From contig JALRDM010000074.1 of assembly GCA_023262195.1 (NCBI GenBank), forward strand, positions 1 through 17,557: a DNA stretch of 17,557 nucleotides, in the 5' to 3' direction. Below the pieces are notes generated by a model, which saw only the letters and a list, made by a program, of their open reading frames with translations, did no database searches and had not been told where the DNA came from. Source of the DNA: Salibacteraceae bacterium. GTDB lineage: Bacteria; Bacteroidota; Bacteroidia; Flavobacteriales_G; Salibacteraceae. The position numbers and the translations under genes were made by a program. How positions within the stretch are numbered: position 1 is the stretch's first letter; each line of letters opens with the position of its first letter. Positions 1-7,939 of this stretch are shown here, piece after piece.

Positions 1-2
1 AC

Positions 3-308
3 GCAAAGGATAAAAAGAAGAGGATTTGTGCAGTGGGCACCACAAGTATGAGAGCTATGGAGACTTCGTTTAGCACAAATCAGCATTTGCAACCATATGA
101 GGGTTGGACCAATAAATTCATCTTTCCCCCACATGAATTTACGGTGGCTAACGCTATGATTACGAACTTCCATATTCCTGAATCTACTTTGTTAATGATG
201 GTTTCTGCCTTTGGTGGATACGACCTCATTATGAAAGCATATAAGCAAGCTATAAAAGAGAAATATCGTTTCTACAGCTATGGCGATGCCATGTTAATCC
301 TGCAATAA
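3..308 (+). CDS. queA: S-adenosylmethionine:tRNA ribosyltransferase-isomerase QueA, C-terminal part (5' end outside window)
   Basis: QueA transfers and isomerises the ribosyl group of SAM onto 7-aminomethyl-7-deazaguanine at the wobble position of tRNAs for Tyr, His, Asn and Asp, giving epoxyqueuosine in the cytoplasm. Only about the last 101 residues are present. The frame is open from base 3, with no start codon needed inside the window. Family landmarks seen are G-T-T-S-M-R near the left edge, a G-W-T-N-x-F-I-F-P-P segment, the very conserved [18 protein letters not shown] block, and the terminal [13 protein letters not shown]. The C-terminus looks intact and ends with TAA. ispD begins 6 bases later, so the two are probably co-transcribed. 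The methionine codon at base 48 or any other internal ATG is unlikely to be the true start, because conserved sequence continues upstream. Confidence 0.96.
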   Translation, partial: AKDKKKRICAVGTTSMRAMETSFSTNQHLQPYEGWTNKFIFPPHEFTVANAMITNFHIPESTLLMMVSAFGGYDLIMKAYKQAIKEKYRFYSYGDAMLILQ

Positions 309-314
309 AAATCA

Positions 315-995
315 GTGTCATATTTCGCAGTCATAGTTGCTGGAGGCAAAGGCCTGCGAATGAAAGCTGATTTACCAAAACAGTTTATTACTCTTCAAGG
401 AAAACCCGTTTTGATGCGTACCATCGACCGTTTCGTAAGTGCGCTAAAGTCTAACGTTTCTATCGTTTTGGTCTTGCCAGAGGATCAGATTGATTTTTGG
501 AAAGAGCTATGCGCAGAACATGACTTCAAAACTGCACACCAAATTGTGGTGGGAGGAAAAACGCGATTTGATTCAGTTAAAAATGGATTAGCTGCGTGCC
601 CCGATGACGGAATAGTTGGAATCCACGATGGAGTAAGACCTCTGATTAGCGATGAATTGATCAACCTATGCTATGAAGAAACGCAAACTCATGGCTCAGC
701 ATTGCCTGTTACTCCGGTAAGCCAAAGTTTAAGACTGCGTACGGAGTCTGGTTCAAAAGCCATTAGCCGCGAGGGAGTATTGGCGGTTCAAACCCCACAA
801 TGCTTTGAATTACATAAGATAAAAAGAGCATATAAACAGCCTTATGAGCATCGCTTCACCGATGATGCCACCGTTTATGAAGGATTGGGTTATGAAATCG
901 CTCTGGTTGAAGGTGAATCCACGAATATTAAAATCACCACCCCTGCCGATTTGAAAATTGCTGAAGCCATTCTAGCCTCCTCGAGCTATCGTTGA
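315..995 (+). CDS. ispD: 2-C-methyl-D-erythritol 4-phosphate cytidylyltransferase IspD
   Basis: This 226-residue protein couples MEP with CTP to give CDP-methylerythritol, the third step of the non-mevalonate isoprenoid pathway, in the cytosol. The N-terminal nucleotide-binding loop A-G-G-K-G-L-R-M (residues 9-16) carries Arg15, and Lys22 follows in D-L-P-K-Q-F. Their spacing of seven matches the catalytic Arg20/Lys27 pair of E. coli IspD. G-G-K-T-R-F-D-S-V (80-88), H-D-G-V-R-P (104-109), Arg152 in the S-R-E-G segment, T-P-Q (160-162), F-T-D-D-A (181-185) and Lys206 in N-I-K-I-T are also present. Length is typical. The start is GTG at 315, six bases after the queA stop. No ATG lies suitably close, and the family sequence begins right there. 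The pathway links to the polyprenyl diphosphate synthase encoded downstream at 3611. Confidence 0.97.
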   Translation: MSYFAVIVAGGKGLRMKADLPKQFITLQGKPVLMRTIDRFVSALKSNVSIVLVLPEDQIDFWKELCAEHDFKTAHQIVVGGKTRFDSVKNGLAACPDDGIVGIHDGVRPLISDELINLCYEETQTHGSALPVTPVSQSLRLRTESGSKAISREGVLAVQTPQCFELHKIKRAYKQPYEHRFTDDATVYEGLGYEIALVEGESTNIKITTPADLKIAEAILASSSYR

Positions 996-1008
996 TACCT
1001 TTGCTCAT

Positions 1009-2067
1009 ATGGCGATGGCAAAAAAGAATCTGCGCTCACTTTCAGAACAAGAAATCATTGAATTTTTCGATGCTATTGGCCAGCCATCTTATCGAGCCAA
1101 ACAAGTAGATCAATGGCTTTGGCAAAAACAAGTAAAGTCGTTTTCCGAAATGACCAATTTGCCCGTGGAAACACGTGTTGCTCTTAATGATGCCTTCGTT
1201 ATTAATCAACTAGAAATAGCAGAAGAGAAAGTAAGCGAAGATGGAACGGTTAAATGCGCCATAAAGCTGCACGATGGCAATGTAGTGGAGGCCGTTTTGA
1301 TTCCGGCAGGTGACCGAATGACTGCATGCATTTCTTCTCAAGTTGGTTGCAGTTTGAACTGTGCGTTTTGCGCAACAGGCAAGCTAAAACGCATGCGCAA
1401 CCTCGAGCCAGATGAAATTTTTGACCAAGTAGTTGCCATAAAGGCTATGGCAAAGAAATATTTCAACCAACCGCTCACCAATATTGTTTTTATGGGCATG
1501 GGCGAGCCATTGTTAAACTATCGGCATGTTATGACCTCCATTGATCGGATTACCAATGATATTGGACTCGGCATGGCATCTCGGAGAATCACTGTCTCCA
1601 CAGCAGGTATTGATAAGATGATTAGAAAACTTGCAGAGGACAAGGTGAAATTTAGACTGGCACTCTCGCTGCATGCAGCAAACGATGAAAAAAGAAGCCA
1701 AATAATGCCAATCAACGATCAAAATAAGTTGGATAGTCTCGTTGAAGCGATCAGTCTCTTTCATGAAAATACGCGAAATAGAATCACCTTCGAGTACATC
1801 ATTTTTAAAGACTTCAACGACTCATTGAAAGATGCTCAAGAGTTGGTCAACTTTTGTAGAAAGGTCCCTGGCCGGGTGAATATCATTGAATATAATCCCA
1901 TAGGAGATGAAAAATTTCATCAAGCGGATCCTGATAAGGTTGACTTATTTGCCGCGCACCTGGAAAAGAATGGTGTAGTTGTAAATATTAGACGCAGCCG
2001 AGGTAAGGATATTGACGCTGCTTGTGGACAATTGGCGAATAAGAACGAAGTGGTATCGCATGTATAA
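1009..2067 (+). CDS. rlmN: Dual-specificity RNA methyltransferase RlmN (23S rRNA m2A2503 / tRNA m2A37), radical SAM
   Basis: RlmN places a methyl group on C2 of adenine 2503 of 23S rRNA and adenine 37 of some tRNAs, using radical SAM chemistry. The 352-residue protein has the 4Fe-4S binding motif C-S-L-N-C-A-F-C with Cys114, Cys118 and Cys121. A preceding Cys107 in T-A-C-I-S-S-Q-V-G and a late Cys339 in D-I-D-A-A-C-G-Q-L-A match the two mechanistic cysteines of E. coli RlmN (Cys118 and the methyl-carrying Cys355). G-M-G-E-P (163-167), the SAM-contact element of this family, is present. The start may be the ATG at 1009 or the one at 1015 two codons later; the second (M-A-K-K-N-L-R-S-L) resembles family N-termini equally well. 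The gap after ispD is 13 bases. Its end overlaps the next gene by 8 bases. Confidence 0.97.
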   Translation: MAMAKKNLRSLSEQEIIEFFDAIGQPSYRAKQVDQWLWQKQVKSFSEMTNLPVETRVALNDAFVINQLEIAEEKVSEDGTVKCAIKLHDGNVVEAVLIPAGDRMTACISSQVGCSLNCAFCATGKLKRMRNLEPDEIFDQVVAIKAMAKKYFNQPLTNIVFMGMGEPLLNYRHVMTSIDRITNDIGLGMASRRITVSTAGIDKMIRKLAEDKVKFRLALSLHAANDEKRSQIMPINDQNKLDSLVEAISLFHENTRNRITFEYIIFKDFNDSLKDAQELVNFCRKVPGRVNIIEYNPIGDEKFHQADPDKVDLFAAHLEKNGVVVNIRRSRGKDIDAACGQLANKNEVVSHV

Positions 2068-3571
2068 ATGGCTCTTCGCAAACTTACTTATCGTGGCTTC
2101 CTTGCTTTGCACGGCACAAGAAGGGGTTCAAGCCATACTGACATTTCAAAATCCTTTCGAAATTCCGAGTGGCGAAGAACTGGTTGCGCTTAAGGCTACG
2201 AGCACGGCTTCACCATTACTTATCACTACTAAACCTGGAATACTCTACCTCAGACCAATCGATATAGCAACAGGAACGCCAAAAAAAGTTCTGAGTATCA
2301 AGTCAAACGATGAGAAAAGAATCCTCAAGCATGAGGTTATTGGAGATAGCATTTTCTGCTTGGTAAAATCTACCGAAAATGATCGATCCATCACGTTTGA
2401 ATCCGTGGTTTATACCATGTTCAATGATCAGCTTGCAGAAGCAGCAAGACATCCGCTCAGCATCAAAAACTTACCAAATCAAAGAAATGCCGAGACACTT
2501 TTTTTCAGCGTGGATGATCGAGCCAAGTTTTCAGCAGCTGTGCGATTGGTTGGTTATGAAATCAGCCCTGATGCTTTGATTGAGCTTGATGTTATCGACT
2601 ATAAAGCCAACCGCCAATCAAGCTTCAACCTGCCCATACCTTATGGCGCAGATGATGTGAAAATTACGCAGATGGACATTACCGATGAAGGCATCGTTTA
2701 CTTTACTGCCACTGCTGGTATGAGGCTCAATAGCCCATTTCTAAAAAAGAATCTTTTCTACAGCTTCAATACAGCTGATAAGGAACTGCGAGAATTTGAC
2801 ATTAATAAAGACAAAGTATATCATCAAGAAATGCTTGCAGTCTCTAATCAAGAGCAGATAAACCTCATAACCACATTCAGCTCAGACCCCATGCTTCAAG
2901 CAGCGTGTCACGGCTACGGTTGGGTAGAAATAGATTCAAATGGAGCCTACTTATCCAAAAAGGCGATTAACGAATTTAGCCCTGAGGTCAAAAGTGCTTT
3001 GCGCATTGACTCTAGATCAAGTCAAACTTCAATCGAGCATTTGTTTATTGACGACATATATAATTTGGATGGACAAGTGGTTGGACTGTTTCACCAACAA
3101 TATCGAGATCAAGTTTGCACCACCGATCCTCGCACAGGAATTCTTTCATGTACAGACCAGTTTCACCATGATGGAATTATTGTCCATTTTAGTTCAAACG
3201 AGGTTCCTACTGTTGTGATTAATAGATCCCAGCTTGACTTCGATCAAGAAGGGCCTTATTTGGGTTATACAAGCGCCCTGATTGACCAAGCCATTATTCT
3301 TTTATACAATGATCATGAGAAGAACAGCAACATTTTTGCTGAACGAGAGATGAGTAATCCCTCTAGGGCTAATTTGCGCTACGTCTACATCGAGTCCAAT
3401 GGAAAGTATAGAAGCAATTCTTTAGATCTTGATTTGGGTCGTGGGTTTGTATTGTTGCCCAAAGTAAAGGGCTTTGAAAAGTATGGCATAGTGCATAATG
3501 TTTACTCCAATGGAAAAGACTTTCGCCTAGGGTTACTAAACACACAATTAATTCAAACTACAACGGACTAA
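2060..3571 (+). CDS. Secreted protein of unknown function, 503 residues
   Basis: I do not recognise this family. The frame stays open back to 2012, but the ATG at 2060 is the better start. It overlaps the rlmN stop by 8 bases and gives M-Y-K-W-L-F-A-N-L-L-I-V-A-S-L-L-C-T-A-Q, a short basic start, hydrophobic core and signal-peptidase-like C-T-A site. The cysteine at 17 is preceded by Leu-Leu, a poor lipobox, so cleavage by signal peptidase I seems likelier than lipidation. The mature part has no further membrane segment. It is rich in alternating hydrophobic/polar stretches, and short strands punctuated by D/N/G turns suggest an all-beta, possibly propeller-like, fold; this is inference. Two cysteines about 12 residues apart near residues 352-364 could form a disulfide. 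It sits between rlmN and the prenyl synthase in a plus-strand run, 39 bases before the latter. Export is well supported; function is not. Confidence 0.8.
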   Translation: MYKWLFANLLIVASLLCTAQEGVQAILTFQNPFEIPSGEELVALKATSTASPLLITTKPGILYLRPIDIATGTPKKVLSIKSNDEKRILKHEVIGDSIFCLVKSTENDRSITFESVVYTMFNDQLAEAARHPLSIKNLPNQRNAETLFFSVDDRAKFSAAVRLVGYEISPDALIELDVIDYKANRQSSFNLPIPYGADDVKITQMDITDEGIVYFTATAGMRLNSPFLKKNLFYSFNTADKELREFDINKDKVYHQEMLAVSNQEQINLITTFSSDPMLQAACHGYGWVEIDSNGAYLSKKAINEFSPEVKSALRIDSRSSQTSIEHLFIDDIYNLDGQVVGLFHQQYRDQVCTTDPRTGILSCTDQFHHDGIIVHFSSNEVPTVVINRSQLDFDQEGPYLGYTSALIDQAIILLYNDHEKNSNIFAEREMSNPSRANLRYVYIESNGKYRSNSLDLDLGRGFVLLPKVKGFEKYGIVHNVYSNGKDFRLGLLNTQLIQTTTD

Positions 3572-3610
3572 TTCTGTTACGTTTACAGCAGCTTATCAGC
3601 AATTTCAATT

Positions 3611-4585
3611 ATGAAGGCCATCGATAAAATCAAGTCTCCAATCAAAGAAGAAATGCTTCGGTTTGAGGAGAAATTTCGTGCCTCAATGAAAAGCTCTGTG
3701 CCGCTTTTAGACAAAATCACCCACTACGTTGTCAAGCGAAAAGGAAAGCAAATAAGGCCCATGTTCGTTTTTCTTACGGCCAAATCTTTGGGTGACATCA
3801 ACGAAGCTACACACCGTGGAGCAGCGCTAATTGAGCTTTTACATACTGCTACCTTGGTGCATGACGATGTTGTAGATGAAGCTTATGAAAGGAGGGGGTT
3901 TTTCTCGCTAAATGCCCTTTGGAAAAACAAAATAGCAGTATTGGTCGGTGATTATTTACTATCCCGTGGGCTCCTCTTGGCGACAGAAAACGGAGATTTC
4001 AAACAATTGCAAATTGTGAGCAACGCAGTGCGACAAATGAGCGAAGGTGAGTTGCTCCAAATCGAAAAAAGTAGAGGTATAAATGTTAGTGAAGAGGTCT
4101 ACTTTCAAATAATCAGGCAGAAAACCGCTACATTGATTGCAAGCTGCTGTGCCTGCGGTGCATCATCTGTGGGAAATGATGATGCAATGATTGAAAAGAT
4201 GCGCCAGACTGGAGAAAAAATTGGCATCGCCTTTCAAATAAAAGACGACCTCTTTGACTATGGACTTGGCGGTAAAATCGGAAAACCTACGGGCATTGAT
4301 ATTCGAGAAAAAAAGACCACCTTGCCATTCATTTACGCCATCAACAATAGCCAAAATGGTTCTGGCAAAAGGGCGCTAAGGCTTTTTAAAAAGGACAGAA
4401 AAAGCAAAAAAGATGTAGAAGAAGTAATCGATTTTGTGCTCAATTCTGGTGGAATAGAATATGCCGAAAGAAAGATGCGCGAGATATCATCCGAAGCCAT
4501 TGCCGAACTTCAGCGTCTTCCTCAAAACGATGCTCGTGAATCATTAATCGAGTTAGTTCAATACACGATCGATCGCGAGAAGTAA
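3611..4585 (+). CDS. Polyprenyl diphosphate synthase (octaprenyl/IspB-like, long-chain trans-prenyltransferase)
   Basis: The 324-residue protein condenses isopentenyl diphosphate units onto an allylic primer to make a long all-trans chain, in this phylum probably the side chain of menaquinone. Seen in the sequence: G-K-Q-I-R-P (45-50), which binds the diphosphate of IPP; the first aspartate-rich motif D-D-V-V-D (85-89) followed by E-R-R-G (93-96); G-D-Y-L-L-S (113-118); a Q-rich mid-helix; the Lys-Thr pair at 171-172; and the second aspartate-rich motif D-D-L-F-D-Y (212-217) followed by G-K-P-T-G-x-D. All catalytic elements are intact and the length is standard. It starts 39 bases after the secreted unknown protein. 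It ends 5 bases from the stop of the convergent acyl-CoA dehydrogenase gene. Exact chain length cannot be read from sequence by eye, so I give no symbol. Confidence 0.95.
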   Translation: MKAIDKIKSPIKEEMLRFEEKFRASMKSSVPLLDKITHYVVKRKGKQIRPMFVFLTAKSLGDINEATHRGAALIELLHTATLVHDDVVDEAYERRGFFSLNALWKNKIAVLVGDYLLSRGLLLATENGDFKQLQIVSNAVRQMSEGELLQIEKSRGINVSEEVYFQIIRQKTATLIASCCACGASSVGNDDAMIEKMRQTGEKIGIAFQIKDDLFDYGLGGKIGKPTGIDIREKKTTLPFIYAINNSQNGSGKRALRLFKKDRKSKKDVEEVIDFVLNSGGIEYAERKMREISSEAIAELQRLPQNDARESLIELVQYTIDREK

Positions 4586-4596
4586 ACCACTTACTT
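4580..4596. repeat. Short inverted repeat holding both convergent stop codons
   Basis: AAGTAA (4580-4585), a 5-base spacer ACCAC, then TTACTT (4591-4596) form a perfect 6-bp palindrome. The TAA stop of the prenyl synthase lies in the left arm and the TAA stop of the minus-strand acyl-CoA dehydrogenase in the right arm. The stem is short and AT-rich with no strong T tract, so as a terminator it would be weak. It may simply reflect the two stops facing each other. Confidence 0.35.
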
Positions 4597-5775
4597 AAAA
4601 GCGTTAAGCCCAGTGACATCCATTCCTGTAATCAACAAGTGAACATCGTGCGTTCCTTCATAAGTTATTACACTCTCAAGGTTCATCATGTGACGCATAA
4701 TGGAGTACTCATTGGTAATTCCCATTGCTCCATGAATTTGTCGTGCTTCACGAGCAATATCCAATGCCATAGCCACATTGTTTCTTTTCGCCATGGAAAT
4801 TTGACCTGTGGTGGCGGCACCTTCATTCTTCAACTGACCCAACCGCAGCGCGAGCAATTGTGCTTTTGTGATTTCGGTAACCATCTCGGCTAGTTTCTTT
4901 TGTTGCAGTTGATATCCTCCAATTGGTCGATCAAACTGCACGCGCTCTTTTGAATATCGAAGTGCGCTATCGTAACAATCCATAGCGGCTCCAATAGCGC
5001 CCCAGCTTATTCCATAACGGGCAGAATCCAAGCAACCAAGGGGTGCCCCAAGACCAGATTTATTCGGTAAAATATTTTCCTTCGGAACTGGTGTGTTGTC
5101 AAATACCAATTCTCCTGTGTCAGAAGCACGCAGCGACCACTTTCCGCGCATGGTTGGTGTAGTGAAGCCATCCATACCCCTTTCAACGATCAAACCATGG
5201 ATTCGATCATTTTCATCTTTCGCCCAAACCACGGCAATATCAGCAAATGGCGCGTTTGAGATCCACATCTTTGCTCCATTAAGGATAACATGGTCCCCTG
5301 CATCTTTGAAATTGCTCATCATCCCTCCAGGATTGCTTCCGTAATCTGGTTCAGTGAGACCAAAGCAACCTATCATCTCTCCAGATGCCAGCTTGGGAAG
5401 GTACTTTTGTCTTTGCTCTTCGGAGCCGTACTTCCAAATAGGATACATTACGAGCGAGCTTTGTACTGAAGCGGTGGAGCGCAATCCACTATCACCTCGT
5501 TCAAGTTCCTGCATTATCAATCCATAGGTAATTTGATCTAACCCTGCCCCACCATACTCAGTAGGAATGTATGGACCAAAAGCCCCTATATCGGCCAATC
5601 CCTTAATCCATTCTTTTCTGAACTTAGCCTCCTCATACGCACCTTCAATGTAAGGACTCACCTCTTTCTTTACCCATTGCCGAGCACTGTCCCGAATGAG
5701 TTTTTGCTCCTCGGTTAATAAATCGTCAATACCGTAATAATCTACTCCTTGAAACTTATCTTCTTTATTTGCCAT
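4591..5775 (-). CDS. Acyl-CoA dehydrogenase family protein, glutaryl-CoA dehydrogenase-like
   Basis: A 394-residue FAD flavoprotein of the acyl-CoA dehydrogenase family. The glutaryl-CoA dehydrogenase subgroup oxidises and decarboxylates glutaryl-CoA to crotonyl-CoA in lysine/tryptophan breakdown. The assignment rests on the block E-R-G-D-S-G-L-R-S (92-100) followed by S-V-Q-S-S-L-V-M (103-110), whose Arg99 matches the substrate-carboxylate arginine of glutaryl-CoA dehydrogenases. Further support comes from C-F-G-L-T-E-P-D-Y-G-S (137-147), the flavin-contacting W-I-S-N (171-174), K-R-N-N (330-333), and the catalytic base Glu373 in T-Y-E-G-T-H-D-V-H. Length and C-terminus are full. The gene is alone on its strand between two plus-strand runs, with its start 74 bases from the divergent DUF4271 gene. 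No other lysine-degradation gene is visible nearby. A different short-chain substrate remains possible, but the glutaryl-CoA subgroup is clearly the closest match by motif. Confidence 0.93.
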   Translation of the reverse strand: MANKEDKFQGVDYYGIDDLLTEEQKLIRDSARQWVKKEVSPYIEGAYEEAKFRKEWIKGLADIGAFGPYIPTEYGGAGLDQITYGLIMQELERGDSGLRSTASVQSSLVMYPIWKYGSEEQRQKYLPKLASGEMIGCFGLTEPDYGSNPGGMMSNFKDAGDHVILNGAKMWISNAPFADIAVVWAKDENDRIHGLIVERGMDGFTTPTMRGKWSLRASDTGELVFDNTPVPKENILPNKSGLGAPLGCLDSARYGISWGAIGAAMDCYDSALRYSKERVQFDRPIGGYQLQQKKLAEMVTEITKAQLLALRLGQLKNEGAATTGQISMAKRNNVAMALDIAREARQIHGAMGITNEYSIMRHMMNLESVITYEGTHDVHLLITGMDVTGLNAFK

Positions 5776-5809
5776 CGATCACATCAAAATTGAAATACGA
5801 AGTTAGCCA

Positions 5810-5836
5810 TTGCTCGCTCGAACTCGCCTAGATTTG
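5810..5836 (+). promoter_or_regulatory. Candidate Bacteroidota-type promoter for the DUF4271-hemD operon
   Basis: In the 74-base divergent spacer, TAGATTTG at 5829-5836 matches the Bacteroidota -7 consensus TAnnTTTG exactly. A TTG at 5810-5812 lies 16 bases upstream, slightly short of the usual -33 spacing. The transcript would start about 10 bases before the ATG at 5850, giving a very short leader. On the opposite strand, CAATTTTG (complement of 5785-5792) is a 7-of-8 match that could serve the acyl-CoA dehydrogenase gene, but I see no matching -33 element for it. Confidence 0.45.
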
Positions 5837-5849
5837 CGCATTAATTAAA

Positions 5850-6515
5850 ATGTTTGAAATACAAGATTCCACGGGCGATTTTCCTTTTATAATTCTATTG
5901 GGCCTGTTGCTATTAATTGGCATTGCCCGGCAGTTGGAAGGTGATCGAATTGCGCTTTTTCTCCGCTCATTTTTTAATGGAAACTTGGCTGATCAGCAAC
6001 TTCGACAAGAGCGCGCCTTTTCTAGATTGGCGCTTTTGGCTTTCTCATTCGTACTGATGACCATATCAGCCTTTAGCGCCTCAGTAGTGCAAAACATCGG
6101 TTACTTCAACGATTTCAGCAAATTGGGCCTCTTCACTACCATTTTCGTTATTCTTTTTTTCATTACCACCGCTCGAGTTGCATTGTATGCCTTAACTTCT
6201 TGGATTTTTGAAATAGATAGCCTCCAACAGCAACACAATTATCACTGGCTGTTGACGAATGTAATTGGCTGCATTTTACTCATCCCGATCATCGCTTTTA
6301 TCGAGTTTGGCCCGCGTCTACTTGTAGATTATTTCATGTACTCTGGAGTTACGATTGTCATAGCAATTAATGGCTTTCGGTTGTTAAGAATAATGTATAT
6401 TTCTAACACCGTCTATGCTATTAAAATTCCCTTTTATTTTCTTTACATTTGCGCGCTCGAAATTATACCCATAGCAATTTCTATCACGGTGGTTTTGAGG
6501 CAAATTGGAGGTTAA
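5850..6515 (+). CDS. DUF4271-type integral membrane protein
   Basis: A 221-residue polytopic membrane protein of unknown biochemical function. By eye there are six hydrophobic segments: about residues 11-26, 58-80, 92-116, 132-150, 157-177 and 192-217. The loop after the first segment is charged (Q-L-E-G-D-R, then a stretch rich in Arg, Gln and Glu). A G-F-R-L-L-R-I-M-Y motif lies between the last two segments. The size, the segment pattern and the position immediately upstream of a HemD-type gene fit the DUF4271 family of Bacteroidota. I base this on recalled gene neighbourhood and general character, not on a profile search. It is the first gene after a good promoter candidate. The hemD-like start lies 12 bases past its stop, so the two are probably one operon and perhaps functionally linked. 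Confidence 0.8.
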   Translation: MFEIQDSTGDFPFIILLGLLLLIGIARQLEGDRIALFLRSFFNGNLADQQLRQERAFSRLALLAFSFVLMTISAFSASVVQNIGYFNDFSKLGLFTTIFVILFFITTARVALYALTSWIFEIDSLQQQHNYHWLLTNVIGCILLIPIIAFIEFGPRLLVDYFMYSGVTIVIAINGFRLLRIMYISNTVYAIKIPFYFLYICALEIIPIAISITVVLRQIGG

Positions 6516-6522
6516 AGAGGAG
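6516..6522 (+). promoter_or_regulatory. Shine-Dalgarno-like site fixing the hemD-like start
   Basis: AGAGGAG ends 4 bases before the ATG at 6527. Strong Shine-Dalgarno sequences are unusual in this window, so this one is informative. It favours the 6527 start over the upstream in-frame ATG at 6449, which would overlap the preceding gene by 67 bases and add a non-conserved N-terminus. Confidence 0.6.
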
Positions 6523-6526
6523 CAAC

Positions 6527-7294
6527 ATGAGCAAGAGCGCAGAAACTAAAAAGAAGATCAAAACCATTTTGGTTAGCCAGCCTAAACCAGATAGTGATAA
6601 ATCTCCCTATTTTGATCTTGCCGCAAGGCATAAAGTAAAGCTCGATTTTCAACCATTCATCCACGTTGAGGGATTAACAGCAAAGGAATGGCGTCAGCAA
6701 CGCATTCAAATTTTAGATCACACATGCATCATCTTTACCTCGAGAAATGCGATTGACCATTTTTTTAGGATTTGCAGCGAAACCCGAGTCACTGTGCCTG
6801 ACTCTATGAAATACATATGCATGTCTGAGGCTATTGCCTACTATCTGCAGAAATATGTGGTTTACAGGAAACGTAAAATTTCAGTTGGGGAGAGAAAGTT
6901 TAGCGACCTTATTCCGATTCTCAAGAAAAACAGTGAGGAGCGATTCTTACTGCCAAGCGCAGATAAGATCAAAGAAGATATTCTAAAGACGCTTGACGAC
7001 CTAGGGGTAAAATACACGCGAGGCATACAATACCGCACGGTCATCAGCGACCTTAGTCACTTGGAAGACGTGAAGTATGATATGCTCGTATTCTTTAGCC
7101 CAAGCGGCATTAAAAGCCTGTTTCACAACTTCCCGAACTTTGAGCAGGGTGATACCAAAATAGCTGCGTTTGGTGCTACCACGCATAAAGCCATTGAAGA
7201 GCATAATTTACGCTTAGATTGTGGCGCTCCTACCCCAGAAGCTCGCTCAATGACGGCCGCCATAAAGCTTTATCTCAAAGAGCATAATAAGTAG
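6527..7294 (+). CDS. hemD: Uroporphyrinogen-III synthase (HemD) family protein
   Basis: A 255-residue two-lobed HemD-type protein. HemD cyclises hydroxymethylbilane to uroporphyrinogen III in haem synthesis, with little sequence conservation across phyla. Recognisable family points are the opening T-I-L-V-S-Q-P-K-P (13-21), Y-F-D-L-A near 28-32, F-I-H-V-E-G-L (44-50), I-I-F-T-S-R-N-A-I-D (68-77) in the first lobe, and L-V-F-F-S-P-S-G-I-K-S-L (187-198) with A-F-G-A-T-T (214-219) in the second. I recall this form as the usual one in Bacteroidota, always beside a DUF4271 protein. The N-terminus is basic and lysine-rich. No other haem gene lies in the window, and the constant pairing with a membrane protein leaves open a role other than, or beyond, haem synthesis. 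The start is set by the ribosome-binding site at 6516-6522. Confidence 0.85.
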   Translation: MSKSAETKKKIKTILVSQPKPDSDKSPYFDLAARHKVKLDFQPFIHVEGLTAKEWRQQRIQILDHTCIIFTSRNAIDHFFRICSETRVTVPDSMKYICMSEAIAYYLQKYVVYRKRKISVGERKFSDLIPILKKNSEERFLLPSADKIKEDILKTLDDLGVKYTRGIQYRTVISDLSHLEDVKYDMLVFFSPSGIKSLFHNFPNFEQGDTKIAAFGATTHKAIEEHNLRLDCGAPTPEARSMTAAIKLYLKEHNK

Positions 7295-7322
7295 CTCTAA
7301 ACGCGCCAAACCGCTGAGGGAT

Positions 7323-7718
7323 ATGGCACATCGGTCAAATCAATTTCCAAGGTCAGAGCGGCTAAAGCAACAACGTCAATTTGCAGCATTGCGCAAGTCG
7401 AGCCATCGCTCACATCAATTTCCATTGCTCGCATTTTGGAATATCGTTGAATCCGAATCGGAAGCAAAAATTAAGGTCGCATTTGGTGCACCAAAAAAGC
7501 ATTATGCTCATGCATCGCAGCGCAATTTGATAAAGCGTAGACTTCGTGAATCATATCGAACACAAAAACATTCGCTGACCCAATTACTCGATACAAAAGG
7601 CCTAACTGTGCACTTGTCTGTAATTGTTCTCAAAAGTGATAACACTTCTTATGACCTACTCAGGGCCAAAATGATGCTACTTTTACAAGACATTGCAGCG
7701 CAAGTTGGGCATGATTAG
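7323..7718 (+). CDS. rnpA: Ribonuclease P protein component RnpA
   Basis: A small basic protein of 131 residues that binds the catalytic RNase P RNA and helps it cut the 5' leader from precursor tRNAs. The family signature (RNR motif) is [13 protein letters not shown] at residues 67-79. It is preceded by the strand V-A-F-G-A-P-K-K (52-59), and the N-terminal [13 protein letters not shown] (8-20) is typical. The usual neighbour rpmH is absent; instead a hemD-like gene lies 28 bases upstream. The 3' end overlaps yidD by 8 bases. The rnpA-yidD pairing is common in bacteria. Confidence 0.95.
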   Translation: MAHRSNQFPRSERLKQQRQFAALRKSSHRSHQFPLLAFWNIVESESEAKIKVAFGAPKKHYAHASQRNLIKRRLRESYRTQKHSLTQLLDTKGLTVHLSVIVLKSDNTSYDLLRAKMMLLLQDIAAQVGHD

Positions 7719-7938
7719 TAGGTTTCTGATTTTCTTAATTCGTTTTTATCAAACGGCTATTTCTCCGTTTTTTCCTGCCACCTGCAGATTTCATCCAACC
7801 TGCAGTGCCTATGGTGTGGAAGCAATCAAATATCATGGGCCTATCAAAGGAGGTTGGATGGCACTTGTTAGAATAAGTAAATGTCACCCGTGGGGTGGGC
7901 AAGGTTATGATCCTGTCCCAAAAAAGCAAAACGAATAA
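7711..7938 (+). CDS. yidD: Membrane protein insertion efficiency factor YidD
   Basis: A 75-residue protein of the YidD family, thought to act at the inner membrane together with the insertase YidC. Features: hydrophobic amphipathic N-terminus ([10 protein letters not shown]), R-F-Y-Q-T-A-I-S-P (11-19), the family hallmark [10 protein letters not shown] (25-34), H-G-P-I-K-G-G-W (42-49) and [17 protein letters not shown] (54-70). I chose the ATG at 7711, which overlaps the rnpA stop by 8 bases. A TTG six codons upstream is also in frame but would add residues not typical of the family. yidC itself is not in the window. ctp starts 1 base after the stop. Confidence 0.95.
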   Translation: MISRFLIFLIRFYQTAISPFFPATCRFHPTCSAYGVEAIKYHGPIKGGWMALVRISKCHPWGGQGYDPVPKKQNE

Positions 7939-7939
7939 C

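Noticed and set aside
2012..2059. Upstream in-frame ATG extension of the secreted unknown protein
   Set aside because: It would overlap rlmN by 56 bases and bury the signal peptide behind 16 polar residues. The ATG at 2060 gives a proper signal sequence.
3578..3585. TACGTTTA as a promoter -7 element for the prenyl synthase
   Set aside because: One mismatch from TAnnTTTG at the final G, no convincing -33 partner, and it lies 6 bases past the preceding stop in what looks like one transcription unit.
4566..4575. CGATCGATCG palindrome
   Set aside because: It lies inside the last codons of the prenyl synthase and is fully explained by coding sequence. A single 10-base palindrome of repeated GATC is expected by chance.
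6449..6526. Upstream extension of the hemD-like gene into the DUF4271 gene
   Set aside because: The added 26 residues are not like the family, and a strong ribosome-binding site sits just before ATG 6527.
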